Positions 1 through 12,900 of a stretch of 64,000 bases of DNA are shown here, one piece after another. Under the pieces are notes generated by a model. That model saw only the letters and a program-made list of their open reading frames with translations, ran no database searches and was not told the DNA's origin. The DNA is taken from positions 10,472,002 to 10,536,001 of the forward strand of contig NC_052102.1 in assembly GCF_012273895.1 (NCBI RefSeq), in the 5' to 3' direction. A program made the position numbers and the translations under genes. Positions within the stretch are counted from its first letter, which is position 1. Every line of letters begins with the position of its first letter. This stretch comes from Zerene cesonia (lineage: Eukaryota > Arthropoda > Insecta > Lepidoptera > Pieridae).

Positions 1-3000
1 TGTTGGATATAGGCCTCTCCTAAGGCACGCCACTGGGCTGTCGTTGGCTCTTTGTTGTTGTACTACCTGCTAGACCTTTCTTAATTTTTTACAGTGCGCA
101 GTGACAAAACCTAGACTGTTTCGATTATTACCATCGTAGTTTTAAACATTATTATACAACCACTTTTGTTTAAAACTGGTAAGAAATACACAGTGCATAT
201 TACACCAATTAACCTTACAGCGAAGGCCAGACTTGAGACCGGCTTGAAAAAGTGAGGTTAGGTAAGAAAGGCGTGTCTAACACGATGTAGCTCTCGTTTT
301 TATCACTAACAAGTAGTACAATACGGTATCACCAAGATAAGTGACTGATAACGATAACATTATATCACTTTGCTGTTATAATGTTTGGCCGGATTTTAAT
401 CGCGAGTAAACACGAGTGACGATAATAACCAGCCGAGGTTTTGCTTGCGAAAATGTGCCATGTTCTGTAGTTTATGCTTTTCTTTAGGCTTTATGCTTTT
501 TTAGTTTACCTTTATGTAATAAGTATGTGCCTATGTTACAATACTTCTTTTTTCAAATATCTATAATGTTCTATAAATATTAATATCATGCCATAAGTAA
601 ACAAATATAATGCAACTGTATAATTTTCTATCTTGATATTTATGCTCCAATATCAAGGATATCTTCACAAAATAATTAACAAAATTGTTTAATTGTTTGT
701 CCATTATTTTGACCGTTTATTTAATAGGTAATTGAATTGAATATTAAACGTATTATCCTTAAATAATTAATCGTTATATTTCCTTACCTTGAAACCTTGT
801 TATAATACATTTTAAAATCGTATAACAATTGAACAGTCTATTTACATAATTGTATTGTACAAACATTATAAATTCTGCAAAATTTATAACGATTTGCGAA
901 GTTTTATCAATTATTTAACATAACAAATGTACGGAGAATGCAATGATATATTCTAGTTAATAGAATCTTATCACTAAACCAACAATCCTTGGGTTAGCTA
1001 CTTGACGTTACACAACGAGCACAGACTATAAATAATTCTGCTACAGATTATGTTCAATTTGTATTCTGTGTTCGCGTCTTTTGGCGCGAATTAATTTACC
1101 ATAAATTTTGACAGGTCAGCCTGTGCGAAAATATTAATTGGCAATTTTAAAAACAACCGATCCTCGATAGTATCCAGTGTCAAATTGCTTAAGTTTCAGT
1201 ATATTCATAAAATATCATACTAAATTATGTGCAAAATTAAAAACAATATGAAACTTATAATTTATTGTTGCTTTTGCGGTATTAAGATATAATCGCGATA
1301 TTTTAAATGCTACGCGGTTTTTTGTTCGTCATAACATATTATCATAGTTCGTAAGTTCAGGTCTATAAAATACGATTTTAAGATTGCAACATCATTTGCA
1401 TTTATTATAATTAATAAAATTATTAATACATATGTCTGATACATCGCTGAGAAATGGACATATTATGTGTAATGAATATGTTGATAATCATATAAGGCTG
1501 AATGTACAATAATGTAGCGGAAATAGTTTTTATGTCTAGACCAAAGGGGATATTGCTAGAATCGTGAGAATTGTTTATTATCTTATATGGGTGTCAGGTG
1601 AATTTGTAAATCGAATAGTACCTATGGTTTTTTTTAATAAGTCATGAAGGTGCGTGCACAATGTCTCTAAAAAAAATTTGGAGACAAGATTGTTTGTAAG
1701 CAAATATTTCTGATATCACTTGACCTATACTCGGGTCACTTGCGTGCGAACATTCGTACAATATACGAATGTGTAGATCGTGTGTTGTTCGTTCACCTGT
1801 CTTCATACACATACAGTAAGTACACTTAGGGATCTCGTTACTATCTGTGAAAGACTTATTGATATCGGTCCAGTAGTTTCTGAGAAAAAACCCAGTTCAT
1901 CTTTATATTTTTACTAGCTGCACGTCCCGGGACCGTCCGGGTAGTCATTTAAATTAGATCAAACTGTACATGATGTGCAAATTTGATTAAAAGCAGTTGA
2001 GTAGTTTAGGAGTCCATCGCGGACAAACAATATGACAGGTAATTTATATATATATTAAGATTATAGATATATATAGTATAGCAGTTTTCTTATTCAAATC
2101 AAAAAAAAATTACGGCACGGATCGCACCCCCAGTGCAATGACCTTGTGTTTGAGAAAACAAACAGCCTCAAACGTGTTTACAGCAAAATATCTATTTGCT
2201 CTCACGATAAAACGCGGAATGCGTAGAAAGTTTGTCGATATCATTTGTTTTTGTTTGGCGTGCTCATAAATAGATTGTATGAAAATAAACGTAGTAAATT
2301 TGAGTAGAATCATGCTGAGTTGGCTGTTGAACTATTTTTGCTACACGTAAAAATATGCCATCAAAAACATCCTGTAGACTAACCCAAGTCTACCTAAAAA
2401 GTTGTGAGATCCACGAAATACCAATTCGGTTAATCTATTTAGTCTCTTCTTAAAGGACCTCCTGTCTCAAGTTATTATCATGCCAATATTAAAAACATTT
2501 TACATTTTAAACAAATAGACTTGCTTATCGCATGATTTGGTTATTAGTATACAGCTACACAAGAGTATTATTTAGTGCTCGGCTTGGTGGGGGCACTGCC
2601 GTGCCGATAGAGGTGCGTTAATTTTTTTTCAATTTCTAGTATTATGTGTGTATATATGTTTAATTATCGATAAATCTAAGCTTAGTTATTCATTATTTAA
2701 AGATTGGCCACGCGCCAGTGGGAAAGCGGCTTAATTAGCGCAAATAAGCGCGTGCGCATCTGCTTCGCATCCGTTGCGTCAGCGCGTGCATTCGCTGTGA
2801 CTTTGAGTTGTGACGTTTTATTTGCTAATAGTTGTTGGTTTAGATTTAATGTTATTAAAAAAAAGTTATCATACTACACACACACATGTACACACACGCA
2901 CATCATCAGTAACGTCAGCTTTTTGTATTGTATATTTTTATGTAATTAAATAAAGAAACCTATTATTGTTGACACAATTATAAGTAAGGGGTTTGGGCAT

Positions 3001-3056
3001 GTTTGAATTTGATTCCTACTATTATAAATGTTATCGATTAAACGCATGCTTCCATT

Positions 3057-3130
3057 TCACGCCGGTCTTTTGTAGGATTGTGGTACTTCCCCGGTGCGAA
3101 CTGGCCCAATTCGTGCCGACGCGTGCTTTA
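3057..3130 (+). repeat. Interspersed repeat fragment, copy 1
   Basis: The segment with CACGCCGGT, TACTTCCCCGGTGCGA and ATTCGTGCCGA matches 9640-9716 at most positions. It is a dispersed repeat, and from memory a similar sequence recurs in other lepidopteran genomes. It is probably the end of a SINE or LINE, but the class is not certain. Confidence 0.6.
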
Positions 3131-3315
3131 CTTTTACATTAATATATATTAAAAGTTCGTTTCTCCCTGTGTATATTAAATATATGTCATATATTGAAAT
3201 GAAATGAATTTATTGCGTACTAAAACACAGGCGTATAAAAAACATAAAACAACTAGCAAATAGACCTTATCGCTAGCTAACGATCTCTAGCAAGCAACCC
3301 TACCATATGTTTATA

Positions 3316-3369
3316 TTTATATTAATGTTTATGTTTATATTAATGTTTATGTTTATATTAATGTTTATG
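3316..3369 (+). repeat. 18-bp minisatellite, three perfect copies
   Basis: The unit TTTATATTAATGTTTATG occurs three times head to tail without a mismatch (3316-3333, 3334-3351, 3352-3369). A T-rich run ending in TTTCAG follows directly. Confidence 0.9.
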
Positions 3370-3509
3370 TTTTTGTTTCAGGTAAAATCTTTTACATATC
3401 ACGCGTGAGTACTGAACAGTGTCTACTCTGTCATTGCGTAAATACACTTTACAATCGTTTTGTTTATAATTTATATTCATTTATTTTATAATCAGCCAAT
3501 TAACTATTT

Positions 3510-3635
3510 TGAACTCTTCAAAGGGTGAATAGGCACCTTCTAGGTAGACATGCACCCACGTAGACCACATCTCCTCTCCCCATCAGGTGGGATTGTGGTC
3601 AAACGTCTGCCTATCGATTATAAAAAATAAAATAA
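3510..3635 (+). mobile_element. LINE 3' end remnant
   Basis: The stretch contains TTTGAACTCTTCAAAGGG, which reads like a decayed LINE reverse-transcriptase C-terminus (a F-x-L-F-K motif). The block CCCCATCAGGTGGGATTGTG and an A-rich tail follow. The order of motifs matches the better preserved tail at 15,120-15,360. Only the 3' end remains. Confidence 0.5.
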
Positions 3636-3852
3636 AAAATAGAGCTTAATAATGTGTACTTTGAGCTTCCACGTTCAAAGTATCGATTAATCGAGAAGAG
3701 ATCGTTCACCTGTGCTAATTTGAAAGCCTATGCTAACCATTTTTAGATAGAGTTTTTCACTAAGGATGACTGGGTTTTGGCTGTTTGTGGTAGCCATTTT
3801 GTATGAGTGACATATGAAAAAAGTACATTATAATATGTATTATTTTATGTCT

Positions 3853-3970
3853 GGTGGTTTGTCTGATAGTAAGCCAACATTATCGCCCATGATAAGGAAT
3901 AAGAGAGGATTCAGATTGGAAAGACGAACTGGACTGGGAAGGGTGGGGAAAAGGAAATGAGCCTCCGTAA
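3853..3970 (+). repeat. Diverged interspersed repeat (GAGCTGGTGGTTCGCCTGAT family)
   Basis: TGGTGGTTTGTCTGATAGTA, ATCGCCCATGA and ACTGGACTGGGAAGGGTGG match the better copies at 16,676-16,866 and 17,836-18,020 in the same order. It is an old copy with internal loss. The family is a dispersed element tail of uncertain class. Confidence 0.55.
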
Positions 3971-5592
3971 CTACGATAAAAATTTAATTATCCAAAGCAC
4001 GCTTGACCGTTTTTTATTGAGTTTCAATATACATATACTAAGAGAAGTATATATAGTCCATTGATTGTTAGGTGAAGCACATCATTTGGTAATAAAGTGG
4101 TCTACTAATGACCCCGCGATTAGGGCTAAAGTCCAAGAGATATCGCGTAAATCAATTAACGTTATGTTTGTTTGTTTATTCTATATGGCACGCAGCGTTG
4201 TTGATTTTTGATAGCAGTTTATCAATGGTATAGGGAGGATGCGTATTCATTATCTGGGTGATCCCTGTTGGATATTTAGTTCAGTATCTCTTTGTCTCAG
4301 TGTGATCGTTATAAACTCATGTATAAAATTCCAGTGTCATGTATGTTCCCAAACTCTTCACCAACTCGACCGATTTTGATGAAATTTGGCATTTTATGTG
4401 TAATTTTGTCCAACTTAAGATATAGGATTGTTTTTTCCGATTAATTTTTAATTATAACTCAGCCACAACAACTTGTGGCCGGGTATGCTAGTACACTCAT
4501 ATGTACTGATTGGACGTTGATGAATTCAACGCTTATAAGTTTCAAAGTTTCAAATTTCGAAGGCTTTTAACTACTGTTTTTTTTTCTACTAAGTAGGTTT
4601 GGTAGTAATTTGGTAATGTTGACTATGATGATGCATGATTGCCAATTAATAACCTAATTGTATATTGGGACATATTAAGATATGACTAGAAGTCATACTC
4701 TGGTGTTTAAGCTGCAATCAATTCTATAACGGTTATTACTGAAAACCAGTGTTACAGAAATTTTCTTTTTAATGTCTGATGTGTGGACCAGTTTCGCAAC
4801 TTAACAATTGTATTTTACAAATTGACTTTGTCTCTATTAAACTGTTATTACCGATCAAGTATGTTTTTAAATAAGACAAACCATTAGCGTTCGGTTGGAA
4901 GTGAGAATCAGGGTGAATTCCACCGCAAAGCTGGTTGTTGTAAAATTAGAAACCAGCGGTCAATTGGATAGCATTCGTACAGAGTAAACTTGGAAATAAA
5001 ACCTCGATCGGCGTCTGAGATTTTCCGTAATCTCATTTCATTCAACGACCCTGAACATGGCGAAGGTTCCACCGACTGATATGTAGTTCTTTGTGTCCCG
5101 TGTCCCCTTGTGGGCTATTGGGCTGTTGTTAGGTGCAAGGGCGCTAATGGGTCTATGGATATTTGATAAATTTAAAAATTTTAGCTCTTATTTTAATACG
5201 AGTATTAGTAATCCAATTTTGTGGGAATTCATGATTACGAGATTCATTTGTTTTAATCGCTATAAATTTAATCGATAAATTGCTATTTGTTACCACTTAA
5301 TCTTTGCTAATGAGAGTTGAATTATGTGCAAGTTACTGTACTTGTTGTATGTATGTTTTTATCCTAAGATTAACGTATGTCCACACTTTAAAAAATCGCT
5401 TATTGCTTAAACTGGTCTAGTTCAAACCACACTGAATTTATGTAACACTCGGTGGTCCACAAGTTGTAATGCCAAATAAGTGTCTAATAAAAGTGTTGCC
5501 AGCTAATTGAGATAAATTGTTTGTGAAATAGCAGGCTCCTCGGACGCTAGGGTTGTCAGCTGTGTTTTAGATATTTGCTCATACTATACATA

Positions 5593-5610
<18 letters not shown>

Positions 5611-5631
<21 letters not shown>

Positions 5632-6657
5632 CTTGATATAATTCATTGTCCGGTGCGGTGAGGCGGCATAAGATGTTTTTCTTTCAAGCCACTGTCAAGA
5701 GGGTAGAGACTCCGGTTTAAGCCAGGGCCCTTTCTCTTAGCGCTGATATACGTAAATGCATTCTCCGCTATAAAAAAGACAGTAAAAACACTCATTTTCG
5801 ATTATCTGATAAGGTAGTTAAATAATTGTGAAAGTGATTATTGACAGCCCTAAAATAGTCTATATTAGAATTAAGAATGTGCATAAACATGGTTCACTGA
5901 ATACTGGTGTATTTTGTTTTTATGCGTAATATTATTGTTTTAAATTACATTGATTTGTTTGTGTGTTAAAGATAAGATACTGTTTAATTTAAATTTCTTA
6001 TTTACTCTAATTAGAACTAAAGCAGATTATTGTGGTACTATAGATAGAGTCCCGTTTGGTATATATGTTGTGTAATGTTCAATGGAACTTAGCGCGTGCG
6101 GGTGGCAAAAGTTGCCAGTTAGGGTTGTACACACAGAGTTATAAGAATCCATTGAATAGAAAAAATGCGTCGGTATATTTTATGAGTATTTTAATGTAAT
6201 TACCGTATGAAAACCTACAAGTTCCATTGAGCATATACACCACATACGGGACACCTGTATAACCCCAATAATTAAGAACTACTAGCTGCGGCCCGCGGTT
6301 TCACCCGCGTAAGTTCGTATCCCGTAGGAATATCGGGATAAAAAGTTGCCTATAATATGTTGTTCCAGTTGTCCAGCTATCTACGTACCAAATTTCATTG
6401 CAATCGGTTCAGTAGTTTTTGCGTGAAAGAGCAACAAACACACACACGCATCCTTACAAACTTTCGCATTTATAATATTAGTAGGAAGTAGGATATCCAA
6501 CGCTACCTTCCGTCTACATGCTAGACTTAACTCCCGCCACCGGCTCAGTAAAGCGCGATACATTTCCAAAGGCTGTCTGATACATTGACGTCATAAACAA
6601 CGTGTTTCATTGCGGTTAACTATAATGTAATTATTAACAATTACATAAATATTATGT
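5611..6657. repeat. Left copy of ~1 kb sequence flanking the gap
   Basis: From the TA run at about 5611 to the gap edge, this sequence repeats at 7658-8657 in the same order with scattered substitutions and a few indels. The left copy ends at the gap and the right copy begins at the gap, as expected for two contig ends that overlap. The left copy keeps a more complete Helitron (6281-6486). About 40 bp around 6262-6303 is missing from the right copy. The differences look allelic. Confidence 0.9.
6281..6486 (-). mobile_element. Non-autonomous Helitron
   Basis: On the minus strand the element starts with TCCTACTAATATTATAAATG and ends with an imperfect GC-rich hairpin followed by GCAGCTAGT. Helitrons typically end in a hairpin about 10 bp before CTRR. 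The interior carries the block ACTGAACCGATTGCAATGAA shared with all copies of this family in the window. It has no coding capacity. Confidence 0.8.
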
Positions 6658-7657
6658 NNNNNNNNNNNNNNNNNNNNNNNNNNNNNNNNNNNNNNNNNNN
6701 NNNNNNNNNNNNNNNNNNNNNNNNNNNNNNNNNNNNNNNNNNNNNNNNNNNNNNNNNNNNNNNNNNNNNNNNNNNNNNNNNNNNNNNNNNNNNNNNNNNN
6801 NNNNNNNNNNNNNNNNNNNNNNNNNNNNNNNNNNNNNNNNNNNNNNNNNNNNNNNNNNNNNNNNNNNNNNNNNNNNNNNNNNNNNNNNNNNNNNNNNNNN
6901 NNNNNNNNNNNNNNNNNNNNNNNNNNNNNNNNNNNNNNNNNNNNNNNNNNNNNNNNNNNNNNNNNNNNNNNNNNNNNNNNNNNNNNNNNNNNNNNNNNNN
7001 NNNNNNNNNNNNNNNNNNNNNNNNNNNNNNNNNNNNNNNNNNNNNNNNNNNNNNNNNNNNNNNNNNNNNNNNNNNNNNNNNNNNNNNNNNNNNNNNNNNN
7101 NNNNNNNNNNNNNNNNNNNNNNNNNNNNNNNNNNNNNNNNNNNNNNNNNNNNNNNNNNNNNNNNNNNNNNNNNNNNNNNNNNNNNNNNNNNNNNNNNNNN
7201 NNNNNNNNNNNNNNNNNNNNNNNNNNNNNNNNNNNNNNNNNNNNNNNNNNNNNNNNNNNNNNNNNNNNNNNNNNNNNNNNNNNNNNNNNNNNNNNNNNNN
7301 NNNNNNNNNNNNNNNNNNNNNNNNNNNNNNNNNNNNNNNNNNNNNNNNNNNNNNNNNNNNNNNNNNNNNNNNNNNNNNNNNNNNNNNNNNNNNNNNNNNN
7401 NNNNNNNNNNNNNNNNNNNNNNNNNNNNNNNNNNNNNNNNNNNNNNNNNNNNNNNNNNNNNNNNNNNNNNNNNNNNNNNNNNNNNNNNNNNNNNNNNNNN
7501 NNNNNNNNNNNNNNNNNNNNNNNNNNNNNNNNNNNNNNNNNNNNNNNNNNNNNNNNNNNNNNNNNNNNNNNNNNNNNNNNNNNNNNNNNNNNNNNNNNNN
7601 NNNNNNNNNNNNNNNNNNNNNNNNNNNNNNNNNNNNNNNNNNNNNNNNNNNNNNNNN
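6658..7657. other. Assembly gap, exactly 1000 N
   Basis: There are exactly 1000 unresolved bases, which suggests a placeholder of unknown size. The flanks carry the same sequence, so the real gap may be zero or negative. The open frame that appears to cross it is an artefact of translating N. Confidence 0.98.
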
Positions 7658-8657
7658 ATATATATATATTATATGTACTTGATATAATTCATTGTCCGGT
7701 GCGGTGAGGCGGCATAAGATGTTTTTCTTTCAAGCCACTGTCAAGAGGGTAGAGACTCCGGTTTAAGCCAGGGCCCTTTCTCTTAGCGCTGATATACGTA
7801 AATGCATTCTCCGCTATAAAAAAGACAGTAAAAACACTCATTTTCGATTATCTGATAAGGTAGTTAAATAATTGTGAAAGTGATTATTGACAGCCCTAAA
7901 ATAGTCTATATTAGAATTAAGAATGTGCATAAACATGGTTCACTGAATACTGGTGTATTTTGTTTTTATGCGTAATATTATTGTTTTAAATTACATTGAT
8001 TTGTTTGTGTGTTAAAGATAAGATACTGTTTAATTTAAATTTCTTATTTACTCTAATTAGAACTAAAGCAGATTATTGTGGTACTATAGATAGAGTCCCG
8101 TTTGGTATATATGTTGTGCTATGTTCAATGGAACTTAGCGCGTGCGGGTGGCAAAGGTTGCCAGTTAGGGTTGTACACACAGAGTTATAAGAATCCATCG
8201 AATAGAAAAAATGCGTCGGTATATTTTATGAGTATTTTTATCTAGTTACCGTATGAAAAACTACAAGTTCCATTGAGCATATACACCACATACGGGACAC
8301 CTGTATAGTACCCGCGTAAGTCCGTATACCGTAGGAATATAGGGATAAAAAGTTGCCTATATGTTATTCCAGTTGTCCATCAGTCTACGTATTAAATTTC
8401 ATTGCAATCGGTTCAGTAGTTTTTGCGTAAAAGAGCAACAAACACACACACATCCTTACAAACTTTCGCATTTATAATATTAGTAGGAAGTAGGATATCC
8501 AACACTACCTTCCGTCTACATGCTAGACTTAACTCCCGCCACCGGCTCAGTAAAGCGCGATACATTACCAAAGGCTGTCTGATACAGTGACGTCATAAAC
8601 AACGTGTTTCATTGCGGTTAACTATAATGTAATTATTAACAATTACATAAATATTGT
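7658..8657. repeat. Right copy of ~1 kb sequence flanking the gap
   Basis: This is collinear with 5611-6657, starting in the TA run and continuing through the Helitron remnant to ATTAACAATTACATAAATAT. It contains a shortened Helitron (about 8311-8489, minus) that lacks the terminal hairpin and CTAG. Confidence 0.9.
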
Positions 8658-9639
8658 GTTTTGACTCAGTATGCGTTGGACACTGGTCGATGGTGAACGT
8701 GTTGTGTTAGTGCATGTGTATAAAGGATACTCACACAGATACAGACTGGTATGTGACTTTACTTGGCAATGATTTATGAGGTGGATCTACGTATAGATAT
8801 AGATTTGAACATCAACTACGAGATGTAATACTTAAAAAGAAGTTTGGTTGTAAATTTTAAATGTTGTATGCCCAGTGCCACAGATTAGTAAATGGTTACT
8901 TCAATGATTTGATTGGTTAAAATATACCACTAAACTTAATGAACCACTGCGATTAGACTTAACTAAGTTATTATATGTACTCACTATATTTGTATTAATG
9001 TTTTTCTGCTTGGACGCGCTTATGTCAGGAACAGCTGGGCCGATTTTGGTGAAATTTGGTACAGTGGTTAGTTTTGCCCCCGAGGACATAGAATTGTTTT
9101 AATCCCGGAAATCCCGAGGGAACAGCTACGCTCGATAAAACACCGGAACTTTTTACATTTTCCTTTGACAAAGCGGGCGAAGCCGCGCGCGGATCATTTG
9201 CAATATATGCATACATGACAATCCAGTTCAAGCGATCTTTATACTTATATTTTGTTCATATTGTTTTGTGAGTATGTCTTATGCCTATATACTTGTTACG
9301 TATTCTGTTATCCCCGACCAACAAATCAAAAACCATGCAAATCGGTACCACTGTTCTTGAGTTATAAACTGTGTAATAACCGTAATTTTAAAGTATTTAA
9401 AGAAAGAAAGAATGAAAGAAAAACAAACATTCATTTGTTTTCTGTATGTTGTACAAGTGAATAAAACTCTTAAAGGTTCGCATTTCGCGTGGTCGTTAGT
9501 GGCAAGTTAATTTCTAAATAGCTATTTATGTGATTGTTATGGCGGGCTTCTCGCTGGGATTGCTTTAAACTTGGGATGTCCTTGACCCCGAGGCCCTTGG
9601 TAATAAATACGTGTGAAAGATTTGATCAGTATGATATTT

Positions 9640-9716
9640 TACGCCGGTGGTCTGTGGGAGTGGCACTTCCCTGGTGCGAGTTGGCCCTATTCGTGCCGAA
9701 GGGTGCTTGACTACTA
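9640..9716 (+). repeat. Interspersed repeat fragment, copy 2
   Basis: It shares TTTACGCCGGT, CACTTCCCTGGTGCGAGTTG and TATTCGTGCCGAAG with 3057-3130 in the same orientation. Confidence 0.6.
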
Positions 9717-9848
9717 CAAAGATTACCAGTGTCTTGCCGGTTATAGAATGTTCCTTTTAATATATAGGTACTATATTATTGTACACTAGCGATGCGCTCT
9801 GTTTTGCATGTGGTATATATGGAGCCTACCAGCTGTACCAAAAGTTTT

Positions 9849-9945
9849 ACGACATGTGACATCTGCCAACCCGCACTTGGCCAGCGTGGTGGATTATGGC
9901 CTAAACCCTCATAGGAGGTCTGTGTCCCAGTGAGAACATAGATGG
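9849..9945 (+). mobile_element. SINE 3' fragment
   Basis: CGACATGTGACATCTGCCAA, ACTTGGCCAGCGTGGTGGAT and GTGTCCCAG match the body of the fuller tRNA-derived SINE at 21,721-22,020. The tRNA-like head is absent. Confidence 0.75.
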
Positions 9946-12900
9946 CATATATATGGGCTCATGATGATGATGAGCTGTACCCCACGGATACTATATAGCC
10001 TAGTCTTTCTCAATAAATGGACTATCGAACACAAACAATTTTTCAAATCGGGCCTATAGTTGCTGAGATTAGCGCGATAAACAAACAAACTAAGATATGG
10101 ATGTCAGTCAGTAAAGAGAGACACAAAATAAGTGTAAAGTTTGTTTATCAATTGAAAAGTTTCTATACAACTGAATTATTTTAATCATAGATAGTACTTA
10201 TATTGTAAAATTTACAGAAACATTTATTCATGTTTTATTAAATTATTCTACGAAGTAATAGACGTTCAAAGCTTGTAGTTACGACGGTTGTTAGGCGGTG
10301 AACAATCGATGAGCATTTATTATAAGCGCTGCCTACGTACAAACTTCGGCCATTAATGAATAAATAATATTTAAATATGATTTAAAAATGTGCCAAAATA
10401 TATGTATCTATCTACCAAAGCACATAACCTCCGGCTACACCGAAATCTAATAACTTTTTGTCGTTGACAAATCAAGAATTGTATAATGAAAATCGGTCAT
10501 GTTCAACTCAGACTCGCGTCTCTAAAGATTCCTACCCATCCAATTTATGACCGTGCCAATCGCTGCTTATCCTTGATTTTTAGTTATTTGTTGTTATAGC
10601 GATAACAGAATAACATCTCTTAATGTCAACTGTATTGTGTTTAGTAAATTTTCAATTGTCGATTGTTCGAGTCCATCATTTTCTTCGTGCGGTCGAAGCC
10701 GCGGGCAAAAGCTACTACTTCCTATAGTTTTCAAACATTTTTTATGACGCTGCCGCACACGGGCACTTGTGGCCGCCTGTGGTACAAAGCGTTCCCTACA
10801 AATCTTCTTAGCAACATGAACGACATGTAGCGCGTTCGCAGAGACCCTAAGTTCTAAACCTTAGATCTTACGTGTGTGTGTACTCACACAAAATAATGAT
10901 CGTATTCACTGAATAACTTGCCCACAGATTGCATAATGTCTCCATTCCATTTGAACTGTTTGTTTTTAAATTGCTTCGGGAATATACGTTTCATGGCCGA
11001 ATGGGTTTGTATTGAATTATGTATGACACTACCCTCTTATACTGGGTTTGTACTGAAACTGTTGCGTGTGTTTGCTTAATCGGTTTTGCGCTATACTCTT
11101 AGTTATTTTCGTTTAACGTTGATACATAGAAAGTGTTCACACGCACCTCATTATCTATTCACTATATCGACATATATTTACGTACATGAAACTGCTGCGG
11201 AAGCCTCGACAAGAAATCTTATCCAACGAAATGGAAGTAGTGGTAATTAATACGTTGCTTTGGGAGTCCGAAATAACCCAGGTCTTTTCCCAAGGGCTTT
11301 GGGTATGCGCAAATGCATGTACCAATTAATAAAACAAAACATTGTGGTACAGTCCGTGAGGCATAAGTTTGCATCAACTTTGCATTTGTGTGAGTGTCCA
11401 TAGATAATGTAGATGAGATGACGGCTTAGAGCGCGGAGCATCCTTTGATTGGCTTACACCGGTTTACACAGTTTCCTGTGTAGCGGCCTGTGGCGCGGCG
11501 CGTGAATTCGGCGGTTTCTGGCTGTACTTGGTGGTCACTCACACATATGCAAAGCTCAGCTTACGCTTCGCGGATTGTACATGGCAATACTTTTGATAAC
11601 TGACCAATTAAATTGCCGAATTGCATTTTTTTTAATTCATGCATGCGTATTTTCTTGCGATATCAATAATAAAATGGTAACACTAAATTCGTCTTGTATT
11701 TGCTTGATTACGGCTGGTACATATTGTTACACCGTTGAAAAAAGGGAACAATGCTTTATCTTGATATTAATAAGGTATAAAATAATCAGGCACCAGGTTA
11801 TATTCTAATTATTCCCGTCCGGAAGTAGGTAGCCGTTTATTTAACCACAATTGCTTTTTATTACTAATTCCTGAGGAAAACGCCGTAGTCATTGTGTGGA
11901 TATATTAAAAAGTAAAATGTTACGAGTAATTCGTATGACTTAGGTACTTACAATGCCCCATTTTATCTTTAGTTACAAACATTTACGAAGCTAAAATTTC
12001 ACCATTTTTTATTCTAGAATATCAATTAGATACCTATCTAATCGACTCGTAAAACAAGGTTAAATACCAGCCGAACATTTGCTAATAACTTTTACATTTA
12101 AATACCAAACGACGTCACTTGCAGTGTCATTACAACCGTTTCCTACGCTTATTATCCGTATCATTTATATACATCATTTAGTAACGTTCGTGTGTATGAT
12201 AATTTTGTTAAATAGCAATAGGCTAGGCCCTGAAAAGAACTAAAATAGAACGAGTCGGCCTAGACAGAGGAGCCTTTACCCTTGATGTCACCCCAATTGT
12301 ATTGATCTGTAGCAACTCGACAACGTCTTTTACTAATTCGGGTGTTTCTGAGAAATATTACCTAATATCCAGATAATACAAACAAGGCATATAAGTTAGA
12401 GACAGTTTTTCCGTGAATTCAGTCACTTTTATAAGCGCTTCGAAAAGCAATTAGGTTCATTTAGTTCTGTTCTTATCAAGTATACGTTACGAATAGGCAA
12501 CTTTTTGTAATAGAGTTTGTCGTAGACTTTTCGCTTCCATCGGGAATAAAATTGAAGACCTTTTCGTTGAGACAACACGTCAAAACTACCAAACAAGATA
12601 TCTATTCCCTTGGAGCAATTATTTAGGACCGTATAATACTCCAGCCAATTATCTTCCAACAATAACAATGGTCATACAAAAAGAACTTATAATATTACGA
12701 TATGTATTCGTCTATTCACACATGGCTTCCTAAACACGTAATTCATTGCCCAGAGGTGATTATGGAATCACAAGCGGATGTTATAATTAAGCTGTAATTA
12801 GTTCGGGGACTGACGTTACACACTTATTGGAAAATCGTATATTCTTGTGTTCGTATCAGATAAAAATACGAGAGCGTTGCGTGATGGTTCCGCTGTAAAA

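Larger units (their letters stand above)
1..5598. other. AT-rich non-coding region, no gene seen
   Basis: I see no exon here that I can support. Open frames are short, lack recognisable domains and have the base composition of the background. The stretch holds repeat fragments listed separately (3057-3130, 3316-3369, 3510-3635, 3853-3970). A GC- and CpG-richer patch at about 2701-2815 stands out from the background and could be regulatory, but nothing identifies it. A pyrimidine-rich run ending in CAG at 3381 resembles a splice acceptor with no recognisable exon behind it. Confidence 0.6.

Noticed and set aside
6654..7682. 342-codon open frame across the gap
   Set aside because: It consists of translated N plus a TA repeat, with no coding evidence.
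5596..8657. A true segmental tandem duplication
   Set aside because: The copies abut the gap on both sides exactly as overlapping contig ends would, so an assembly artefact is the simpler reading.
12429..12668. 79-codon minus-strand frame as a small gene
   Set aside because: It has no recognisable domain, an AT-rich composition like the surroundings and no splice context.
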